From the NCBI GenBank assembly GCA_964428015.1, contig CAYRWR010000008.1, positions 1 to 64,000 on the forward strand: a DNA stretch of 64,000 bases. Direction: 5' to 3'. Below the pieces are notes generated by a model. It was not told the DNA's origin. It saw only the letters and a list, made by a program, of their open reading frames with translations, and did not search any database. The position numbers and the translations under genes were made by a program. Positions 52,135 to 59,199 of the stretch are shown piece after piece; the first letter of the stretch is position 1; every line of letters starts with the position of its first letter. This stretch comes from CAYRWR01 sp964428015. GTDB taxonomy: Bacteria > Spirochaetota > Brevinematia > Brevinematales > CAYRWR01.

Positions 52135-54503
52135 AAAGACTTTCATTAATTTTAATAGTGCTCTTTTCCCAAGCCATGGCCTTTGCCAAAGAGATGGTGC
52201 TGATATTTCAGGACAAAGACACCCTGCAAGGTTTGGATAAAGTCAGTGTTATTCTGATGAAGGACGGAAAACGTGATAAACTGGGGAGCAGCGACGGGAG
52301 CGGTAAAGTCAGTATCACCTATGATAAAAAAGCCACGGGTAATAAAGTGATGTTTTTCCGTAAAGGCTATAAAAAAGAGTGTATGGCATACGAGGATATC
52401 ATGAAACAGAAAGAACCGTTACTGCTGCAGGAAAAAATGCCCCCTCTGGAAGTTAAGAATCTCAGAGTACTGCAGGAAGATGGAAAGACCTGGCTGGTTT
52501 GGGACGCGTCGGCATCACCGGATACGGATTATTACCAGATCTACTACCGGGAGGGCCTGAATCCCTACCAGAGACTGAAGGATAAATATACTTCTACCCG
52601 TCTGGAAATTGTCCCCCTGGAAGAGGCAAGGGATTATTACTTCCAGGTCAAAGCCCAGGATAAGAATAAAAATAAAAACAAAGGAACAGAACTGCATTAC
52701 TACCACCAGTCCGACTACCCCATGCTACCCCAGACTGCTTCAGTGAGTGGTACTGTCTCCGGACTGGAAGGGCAGAATGGCCTGGTCATATTTTATCCTG
52801 TCAACCTGGGAGATACACTACAGGTGGATGCCGCTCCGCGAAAAATAAAATGTGATGCCTCCGGTGGTTTTCAGATCAAAGATCTCCCTGAGGGACGTTA
52901 TACCGTAAAAGCCTTTGCTGATATGAATGGCAACGGAGCCTGGGATGGTAACTGGCTCAAGGCCCTGCCTGAACCAAGAGCTATTCTGTATGATATTAGG
53001 GTCAGCAAAAAAACACCTCTAAAACTAAATCTGAAACTGGAAAAAAAGTTCACGGGTATGCCCAAGGTAATCTATGATGAATCACCCGGTTACATCGATC
53101 TCTACCAGGCTGCCTGGCAAATGGCCAGAGCCAAAATCACCCCCGGTCATACTGAGAACGGATTTGTCACGGCCTATATGGACGAAGGTTTCAATAACCA
53201 CATATATCAGTGGGACACCTGCTTTATGATGTTTTTTGGCATCTACGGCGGGGATGACTTTCCGGCTATGAACAGCCTGGATAATTTCTATCTCAAACAG
53301 CGCCCCAATGGATATATCTGCCGGGTCCAGAATGAAGATACCGGGAAGGACTACGATCCCAGCCTAAACGATCCTAGTGTGAACCCGCCTCTCTATGCCT
53401 GGCTGGAATGGACCTATCTGCGGGTCACCGGTGATGACAGCCGTCTGCTGTGGGCTCTGACTCATCTGGACCGCTATTATCACTGGCTCAAGAATAATGT
53501 TAGAAGGGAGGGAGGCTGGTACTTCACTTCGAACCTGGGCTCCGGCATGGATAATTCTCCCCGGGAGGGGCAGGCCTGGGGCTGGGTGGATATGACCGCG
53601 CAGATGGCATTGTTTGCCGACCGGATGGCAGCCCTGGCCAGACAGGCGGGGATACCTTCAGCAAAGGCATATTATGAAAAGGAATACCAGGATCTCAGCA
53701 GTCTGATAAATACTACCATGTGGGATGAGGATAAGCAGATTTACTTTGACGTGAAAAAAAATTCTTCTCTGCATCGTAAGAAAACCATCGCTTCTTTCTG
53801 GCCTATGCTGGCCCGTATTGTTTCAGCAGACCGGCTCAAAGGCCTGGTGTCTCATCTGGAAAACCCGGCGGAATTTAAAACCCTGCATGTTTTCCCCACA
53901 CTGGCCAGGGACGAAGCGGAATATGACCCTAAAGGATACTATTGGAGAGGGGGAGTGTGGGCGCCCACTACATTTATGGTGATAAAGGGGCTGGAAGCAA
54001 ACGGTCTGTATGACCTGGCCCGCCGGTCCGCACTCAATCATGTCCATAATATGTGGAAGATATACCAGAACTGTGTGCCTGATAAAAATAAACTACCCTA
54101 CAAAGAAAGTAATATCCCCTTCCCGGCACACCTGGACGGCACAAAACAAATCTGGGAATTGTACAGCCCGGAAAAAGAAGAACCCGGTACCCGCTGGGAT
54201 AACCAGTTTTATGGCCGGCCGGAATTTGTGGGCTGGAGCGGTGTGGGTCCCATAGTACTTTTCATCGAAAATATCCTGGGGATTGTACCGGATGCCCTTT
54301 CCAAAAAAATAGTCTGGAGAGTGAACAGTGGCAAAAAGCACGGTATCCAAGGTCTGGGCTTTTTGGGAGGAAGGGTAGACCTGGTCATGGAAGGTATCAA
54401 GGACGGACAGCCCAGTTTTACTATACATTCCAGCCGTGATTTTGAACTGGAGGTGTGGTATCTGAACAAAAAGAGGGTGATTCCTGTAACAGCCGATCTT
54501 TGA
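52131..54503 (+). CDS. GH63-like glucosidase with FN3 and Ig-like domains, secreted
   Basis: A 790-residue protein with a signal peptidase I-type signal (about 1-19, AFA|K). An Ig-like N-terminal part and an FN3-like domain (about 105-185), then a second beta domain (about 200-305), then an (alpha/alpha)6 catalytic domain (about 330-740) with AYMDEGFNNHIYQWDTCFM, DNSPREGQAWGW and YYWRGGVWAPTTFMV, typical of GH63/GH37-like enzymes. Likely an exo-acting alpha-glucosidase or trehalase-type enzyme. It overlaps the previous gene by an ATGA and ends the operon before a terminator. Confidence 0.82.
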   Translation: MKRLSLILIVLFSQAMAFAKEMVLIFQDKDTLQGLDKVSVILMKDGKRDKLGSSDGSGKVSITYDKKATGNKVMFFRKGYKKECMAYEDIMKQKEPLLLQEKMPPLEVKNLRVLQEDGKTWLVWDASASPDTDYYQIYYREGLNPYQRLKDKYTSTRLEIVPLEEARDYYFQVKAQDKNKNKNKGTELHYYHQSDYPMLPQTASVSGTVSGLEGQNGLVIFYPVNLGDTLQVDAAPRKIKCDASGGFQIKDLPEGRYTVKAFADMNGNGAWDGNWLKALPEPRAILYDIRVSKKTPLKLNLKLEKKFTGMPKVIYDESPGYIDLYQAAWQMARAKITPGHTENGFVTAYMDEGFNNHIYQWDTCFMMFFGIYGGDDFPAMNSLDNFYLKQRPNGYICRVQNEDTGKDYDPSLNDPSVNPPLYAWLEWTYLRVTGDDSRLLWALTHLDRYYHWLKNNVRREGGWYFTSNLGSGMDNSPREGQAWGWVDMTAQMALFADRMAALARQAGIPSAKAYYEKEYQDLSSLINTTMWDEDKQIYFDVKKNSSLHRKKTIASFWPMLARIVSADRLKGLVSHLENPAEFKTLHVFPTLARDEAEYDPKGYYWRGGVWAPTTFMVIKGLEANGLYDLARRSALNHVHNMWKIYQNCVPDKNKLPYKESNIPFPAHLDGTKQIWELYSPEKEEPGTRWDNQFYGRPEFVGWSGVGPIVLFIENILGIVPDALSKKIVWRVNSGKKHGIQGLGFLGGRVDLVMEGIKDGQPSFTIHSSRDFELEVWYLNKKRVIPVTADL

Positions 54504-54510
54504 TAACAGG

Positions 54511-54539
54511 CAGGGAGTTGTATACTCCCTGTTTTTTTT
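54511..54539 (+). terminator. Rho-independent terminator of the GH13 operon
   Basis: Perfect 8-base-pair stem (54511-54518 with 54524-54531), five-base loop and eight T, 8 bases after the last stop. Confidence 0.92.
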
Positions 54540-54551
54540 CGCTCTGAAACT

Positions 54552-54579
54552 TTGACAGGATTTCCTGTTTCGATATAAT
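54552..54579 (+). promoter_or_regulatory. Consensus promoter of the PH-domain gene
   Basis: Perfect TTGACA (54552-54557), 16-base spacer, perfect TATAAT (54574-54579). Transcription should start near 54586, which rules out the ATG at 54578 as the start of the next gene. Confidence 0.8.
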
Positions 54580-54610
54580 GTATACAAAAATAATAGTACG
54601 AGGTATGGCT

Positions 54611-55054
54611 ATGGAACAGGTTTTCCACATTATTCCACCCCGTCAATCACCCTATCTGGCAGTTATCAGTATCATCACATTCCTTCTAATCTTAATGATA
54701 ATGTTTGTGATTATGAGCTTTTCCATGAAGAAGGTAAAGTATATAGTCAATGACAGCAGCCTCATTATTAAGGGACTGTTTTCAGCAAAAACATTCGCTC
54801 TGTCTGATCTGCAAAAAGATGCTATCCGGGTGGTGAACCTGAAGACTGCAGATGAGCTGCAGCCGGTTTATCGAATGAACGGAGTGGGCCTGCCCGGTTT
54901 TCAGAGCGGCTGGTACCGTCTTAAAAATAATCATAAGGCATTGTTATTTCTTAGTGACCACGCTCAAGTGGTCTACATTCCCACAGTTAAGGACTTTGTA
55001 CTCCTGCTCAGCGTGGACGATCCTTCAGCCATGGTTAAAGCCCTGCAGAATTAA
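54611..55054 (+). CDS. Membrane protein with bacterial PH-like domain
   Basis: A 147-residue protein with a membrane segment (about 15-38) and a C-terminal domain (about 42-145) resembling bacterial PH-like domains (bPH family): VNDSSLIIKGLF, GLPGFQSGWYRL and VYIPTVKDFVLLLS. ATG 54611 is chosen for CGAGG 7 bases upstream and because the promoter leaves no room for earlier starts; ATG 54605 is an alternative. Function unknown. Confidence 0.68.
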   Translation: MEQVFHIIPPRQSPYLAVISIITFLLILMIMFVIMSFSMKKVKYIVNDSSLIIKGLFSAKTFALSDLQKDAIRVVNLKTADELQPVYRMNGVGLPGFQSGWYRLKNNHKALLFLSDHAQVVYIPTVKDFVLLLSVDDPSAMVKALQN

Positions 55055-55085
55055 TCCAAAAATATTTTTATAACAAGGAATTACT

Positions 55086-55490
55086 ATGCTAAAAACATGG
55101 CTGCTGGTACTGACAATATTCCTGATTGCAGGGTGCAAGGGGGCAAAAACAGTGGAATACAGCTATTTTGACGGGAGCGGAAACCAATACCGTCTGACTT
55201 TGGATCCCCTGGTACTGGAGTATAATCCCATCCAGCCCCTGGAGAGTTCTTCCGGTGAATACAGCGGAGGGGAAGCATATCGCTATGTATTAACCAGTGA
55301 GCAATTGGATGCTTTAAAAAACGCGATCGATATCGCGGTTAGTGACACCATACACCATATCTCCAACCGGGTGATGATGTCCGGGATGATCAGGATAAAA
55401 AATGAACACAGCAGTGAAGTATATATCCTCAGCCCTGGTGCGCCTTCCAAAGCCAGGATAGAGGAATTATTACATTCCTATAAACCTTAA
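55086..55490 (+). CDS. Small lipoprotein, unrecognised
   Basis: A 134-residue protein with a good lipobox (FLIAGC, Cys about 17). The mature part is unrecognised. AAGGAA SD. It follows the PH-domain gene by 31 bases and may share its promoter. Confidence 0.65.
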   Translation: MLKTWLLVLTIFLIAGCKGAKTVEYSYFDGSGNQYRLTLDPLVLEYNPIQPLESSSGEYSGGEAYRYVLTSEQLDALKNAIDIAVSDTIHHISNRVMMSGMIRIKNEHSSEVYILSPGAPSKARIEELLHSYKP

Positions 55491-55520
55491 CCTTTAGCAA
55501 ACAAATTTTGGAGAGATGAA

Positions 55521-55967
55521 ATGGACGCTGGGGAACTGCAGAGTTATATCTACGAGCATATTCCAGTTATCGCACAAAACCATTTTGAGATCCAGGAAAT
55601 AAAAGATGAACAGGTTTTTTTTAAAGGCAGCCTCAAAGAACATATAAATCACAGGGACTCCGCTTTTGGAGGCAGTCTTTCTTCTCTCATGATACTTACA
55701 GCCTGGTCTGCCGTCAGGATTATGACGGATAAACTGAAAAATGTGGTCATTGTCATCCAGAATTCCCATGTGGATTTTCTGAAACCGGTTCTGGCAGATT
55801 TTACTGCTGTAAATCATCAGCTGCCCCCGGCTATCAGGCAAAAGTTATTCCAGAGTCTGCAACGTTTTGGCAAGGGCAGAGTGACAATGAATGTCGATCT
55901 CTATACCAATGACCCTCATGATATACTGGCATCTTTCAAAGGTGATTTTGTAGTGGTGCAAAAATAA
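55521..55967 (+). CDS. YiiD C-terminal-like thioesterase
   Basis: A 148-residue hotdog-fold protein of the YiiD C-terminal (putative thioesterase) family: HRDSAFGGSLSSLMILTAWS is the characteristic helix with its N-terminal catalytic-loop residues, then VVIVIQNSHVDFLKPV. It probably hydrolyses an acyl-CoA or acyl-ACP. SD GGAGAG. Last gene before the converging nrdG. Confidence 0.78.
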   Translation: MDAGELQSYIYEHIPVIAQNHFEIQEIKDEQVFFKGSLKEHINHRDSAFGGSLSSLMILTAWSAVRIMTDKLKNVVIVIQNSHVDFLKPVLADFTAVNHQLPPAIRQKLFQSLQRFGKGRVTMNVDLYTNDPHDILASFKGDFVVVQK

Positions 55968-55983
55968 ATCGGTACTAATTTCA

Positions 55984-56571
55984 TTAAATAAACAGATATT
56001 CCTGACGGATAATAGGTTCTCCGATTTCCAGTTCCAGAGCACTGATCTCATTATCATCCACCCACTTGGGTACCCGGGTACACCGGAACTGGTGTTCCAG
56101 ACCGGATTGACGGATCAATTCTATAGAACGTTTGATGCGGCGGATGTCAATATCAGGTAAATCTACAGTCTTTCCGTATTTGCTCCAGGAGTTTTTAATA
56201 TCCATGGCGATAAAGTCCACCAGCCCGGAATCGATGGCTTCTTCCAATACCTCAGGTAGATACCCGTTGGTGTCAAGTTTGGTTTTAAAAGCATGCTGCT
56301 GGCACCAGCGGAAGAATTTTTTCAGTCCTTTCCAGCTGAGGCTGGGCTCACCCCCGGTCACACATACCGCCTGGATTTTTCCGCGCCGGGCTATGAGGTA
56401 ATCCTGAATATCTTTGACTTCCAGGTCGGGGAGTTTTTCGTACTGGTGAGGGTAAATCAAATCCTGATTGTAGCACCAGGGACAGCGGAAATTACAGCCG
56501 GCTGTGAACAGAGTACAGCAGGTCAGCCCGGGATAATCCACCAGACTGACCCTTTCCATGCCTTTAAACAT
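55984..56571 (-). CDS. nrdG: Anaerobic ribonucleotide reductase activating protein (radical SAM)
   Basis: A 195-residue radical-SAM enzyme that makes the glycyl radical on class III reductase. The iron-sulfur cluster motif CNFRCPWC is at about 26-33 and the SAM-binding GGEPS motif near 77. It starts 8 bases inside the small glycyl-radical ORF, so its translation is coupled to it. Its own SD is weak. Works anaerobically in the cytoplasm. Confidence 0.93.
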   Translation of the reverse strand: MFKGMERVSLVDYPGLTCCTLFTAGCNFRCPWCYNQDLIYPHQYEKLPDLEVKDIQDYLIARRGKIQAVCVTGGEPSLSWKGLKKFFRWCQQHAFKTKLDTNGYLPEVLEEAIDSGLVDFIAMDIKNSWSKYGKTVDLPDIDIRRIKRSIELIRQSGLEHQFRCTRVPKWVDDNEISALELEIGEPIIRQEYLFI

Positions 56572-56722
56572 GCGCGCGGGAATCCAGGCACTTATCGTAA
56601 TGATTTCGTTCCTGAAATTCCTGCTTTTTTCCTACGTTCCAGTTCTGTACAGGGCGGTAGTAACCTACCACGCGGGAGTACACTTCAGTGGGGATGACGA
56701 TCTTTTTTTCAGTGGTTTCCAT
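56564..56722 (-). CDS. Free-standing glycyl-radical segment of class III ribonucleotide reductase
   Basis: A 52-residue ORF too short for usual ORF finding. It contains EVYSRVVGYYRPVQNWNVGK, the C-terminal glycyl-radical motif of NrdD, with the radical Gly at position 20, followed by EFQERNHYDK. The main NrdD protein stops before this region. The ATG has AAGGAG about 10 bases upstream, within the nrdD tail; it starts 4 bases after the nrdD stop and overlaps nrdG by 8 bases, in a different frame from nrdD. I infer that it assembles with NrdD and is activated by NrdG. A frameshift in the sequence is the alternative. Confidence 0.82.
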   Translation of the reverse strand: METTEKKIVIPTEVYSRVVGYYRPVQNWNVGKKQEFQERNHYDKCLDSRAHV

Positions 56723-56726
56723 GTTT

Positions 56727-58844
56727 TTAAATCTCCTTATTCATTTCCAATGTATCTAAATATACTCCATACTTTTCCAGTTCTGCTTCGCTATGAGGGA
56801 GAGGACAGTGCGCGTGCTCTCCTCCGATATAGCCATGCACCGGGCAGACGGAAAAAGTGGGGGTGATAGAGAAATAGGGCAGACGGTATTGGCTGGCGAT
56901 GATCCGGACCAGATTGGACATGGATTCCGGCCGGATATTTTTTTCACCCAGAAAGACGTGTATTACCGTGCCGCCGGTAAATTTGGACTGGAGGCTGTCC
57001 TGATGGTCCAGCAGCTCAAAAATGTCCGTAGTATGGTGGACGGGAAGATGCACAGAATTGGTATAGTAGGGGACCTCATGGGTACCGGAGTGCAGTATAT
57101 CGGGCCAGGTCTTTTTATCGTTTTTAGCCAGACGGTAGGATGCCCCTTCCGCGGGGCTGGCTTCCAGATTGTAAAGATGACCTGTCTCTTCCTTATACTG
57201 GTCCATTCGGTTCAGCATAAAGTCCAGTACTTCTTCCGCAAAATCTTTGGCTTCGGGTTGGGCATAGTCTTTTTTGAGGAGGTTCATTACTGCCTCGTTC
57301 ATACCCAATAGCCCTATGGTAGAAAAATGATTGGTCCAGTAGTGCCCCGTGCGTCTTTTAATTTCCGCCAGGTAGACGCTGGTAAAGGGATATAGACCTT
57401 TTTCCGTTAATTCCTCCACCATCTTACGCTTGATCTCCAGTGAAGAGCGGGCTTTGTCCATGACTCCCCCCAGCAGCTGGAAGAATTCCCGCTCTGACTG
57501 AGCCTGGTAGGCCAGGCGAGGGAGGTTAATAGTCACTACCCCGATACTGCCGGTCATAGGATTGGCTGAAAACAATCCGCCCCGTTTAACTCCGCTATCG
57601 TGACTGGTTTCTGCAGATTTACCCAGCATCTGTTTTTTGACCTGTCGGTTATCGAGACGGAGGCGGCAGCACATGGAGCGCGCGTCTTCTTCGCTCATGT
57701 CGGAATTGATAAAATTGCTGAAATAGGGTGTACCGTACTTGGCGGTCATTTCCCACAGAGGCTGGTAGGCAGGATTGGTCCAGTCAAATTCGCGGGTGAT
57801 GTTATAAGTAGGGATAGGAAAGGTAAAAGGCCGGCCATGTTTATCGCCCTCCAGCATCACTTCCGCGAAGGCACGGTTGATAAGGGTCATCTCTTCAGTA
57901 TAATCCGCATAGGCACTGTTATGTAATTTTCCCCCGATGATCACAGCCTGTCTGGCCAGATAGGAGGGTACAGTCAGGTCAAAGGTCAGATTGGTAAATG
58001 GTGTCTGAAAACCGACCCGGGTGGGTACATTCAGGTTGAACACAAATTCCTGCATGCACTGCTTTACATCTTTATATTCCAGGCGGTCATGCCGGATAAA
58101 AGGGGCCAGCAGGGTGTCAAAATTAGCAAAAGCCTGGGCTCCGGCGGCTTCACCCTGAAGGGTGTAGAAAAAGTTTACGATCTGGCCCAGGGCGGTGCGT
58201 AAATGACTAGGTGGACCTGAAGATATCTTGCCACTCACTCCCCCGAACCCCATCATCAGGAGCTGTTCCAGATCCCAGCCCACGCAGTAGGCAGACAGTA
58301 GCCCCAGGTCATGAATATGAAAATCTCCCCTGCGGTGTGACTCGCCGATCTCCGGGGTGTAGATACGGGTTAGCCAGTAGTTGGCGGTCAGCGATGAAGC
58401 TATGTGTGAATTTAGACCCTGCAGAGAATAGCTCATGTTGGAGTTTTCATTGACTCTCCAGTCCTGGAGCTGAAGATAATCATCGATTGTTTTGAGACTT
58501 TCCTGAAAGGCCTGATCCATATGTCGGGCTTCACTCCGTTTGGACCGGTACAGGATATAGGCTTTGGCAGTACGCCGGTAGCCCATATTCATGAGGGTGT
58601 CTTCCACCATATCCTGAATATGTTCGATGTCTACTACTTCTGTTTCCAGCCGGTGAATCACAAAACCGGCACATTGCCAGGCTTCTCCCGGGCTGCCTTC
58701 ACCACAAGCCTCAAAAGCCTTGGCTACTGCGCCAGCTATACGGCTGATGTCAAAGTCGACGACTCGCCCGTCCCGTTTCCGGACCAGACTGGCTTTACCT
58801 TCGGTTTTTTTGTTTTTCTGAATCTCCAATACTAACTGTTCCAC
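56727..58844 (-). CDS. nrdD: Anaerobic (class III) ribonucleoside-triphosphate reductase, large part
   Basis: A 705-residue reductase. The ATP-cone (about 12-100) gives allosteric control, followed by the ten-stranded barrel with the catalytic-cysteine motif SMCCRLRLDN near residue 390. The zinc-binding end reads CPVHGYIGGEHAHCPLPH, with His in place of two expected Cys. It stops there and lacks the glycyl-radical motif, which is in the next ORF. GTG 58844 is chosen because GGAGGGG lies 6 bases upstream; an ATG at 58868 has a weaker site. A cobalamin riboswitch precedes it. Confidence 0.92.
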   Translation of the reverse strand: MEQLVLEIQKNKKTEGKASLVRKRDGRVVDFDISRIAGAVAKAFEACGEGSPGEAWQCAGFVIHRLETEVVDIEHIQDMVEDTLMNMGYRRTAKAYILYRSKRSEARHMDQAFQESLKTIDDYLQLQDWRVNENSNMSYSLQGLNSHIASSLTANYWLTRIYTPEIGESHRRGDFHIHDLGLLSAYCVGWDLEQLLMMGFGGVSGKISSGPPSHLRTALGQIVNFFYTLQGEAAGAQAFANFDTLLAPFIRHDRLEYKDVKQCMQEFVFNLNVPTRVGFQTPFTNLTFDLTVPSYLARQAVIIGGKLHNSAYADYTEEMTLINRAFAEVMLEGDKHGRPFTFPIPTYNITREFDWTNPAYQPLWEMTAKYGTPYFSNFINSDMSEEDARSMCCRLRLDNRQVKKQMLGKSAETSHDSGVKRGGLFSANPMTGSIGVVTINLPRLAYQAQSEREFFQLLGGVMDKARSSLEIKRKMVEELTEKGLYPFTSVYLAEIKRRTGHYWTNHFSTIGLLGMNEAVMNLLKKDYAQPEAKDFAEEVLDFMLNRMDQYKEETGHLYNLEASPAEGASYRLAKNDKKTWPDILHSGTHEVPYYTNSVHLPVHHTTDIFELLDHQDSLQSKFTGGTVIHVFLGEKNIRPESMSNLVRIIASQYRLPYFSITPTFSVCPVHGYIGGEHAHCPLPHSEAELEKYGVYLDTLEMNKEI

Positions 58845-58939
58845 GATATCCCCTCCGCTTATTTGCATAAGACCTGGTCAATACCGTGAGCCGGCACAGG
58901 ATTTTCCACAATGGGAAAGCTGATTGATCAGATCTTTCA

Positions 58940-59142
58940 ATCCACCCCGAATGAAAGTTGTCTGCAGCAACACGAACAGGTCTTCCGACTTATGAGGCTA
59001 AGGTCTTTCCTGGGAAGCAAGCTGTTCTCCCGACCTTCGCGGTTTCCCACTGGACAGGTGCTGGCTTCCTTGTTCCTCATTTACGGCTGCGGGGGCAGTC
59101 GGGGATTCTCACCCCATTCCCTTCGAATATCCGCGTGCTGTG
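58940..59142 (-). promoter_or_regulatory. Cobalamin (vitamin B12) riboswitch in the nrdD leader
   Basis: Read on the minus strand, the leader has the conserved GGGAATGGGGTGAGAATCCC region followed by CTGCCCCCGCAGCCGTAAAT (59125-59081), the GAAGCCAGCACCTG segment (about 59070-59050) and the B12 box AAGTCGGAAGACCTG (58991-58977), in the order of known cobalamin riboswitches. It ends about 95 bases before the nrdD start, whose SD GGAGGGG could be masked. B12 would be expected to lower nrdD expression. No other gene lies in the interval 58845-59199. Confidence 0.9.
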
Positions 59143-59148
59143 ATTCTT

Positions 59149-59177
59149 ATTATGCCGGACAGTTCTGAAAAACGCAA
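59149..59177 (-). promoter_or_regulatory. Probable promoter of the riboswitch-nrdD transcript
   Basis: On the minus strand: TTGCGT (59177-59172), 17-base spacer, CATAAT (59154-59149). The predicted start near 59142 coincides with the 5' edge of the riboswitch. Confidence 0.5.
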
Positions 59178-59199
59178 GACTTTTCAAAAAAAATCTTAT

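Noticed and set aside
58845..59199. Interval considered as a small gene region
   Set aside because: Short open frames here overlap the conserved cobalamin riboswitch elements and have no SD.
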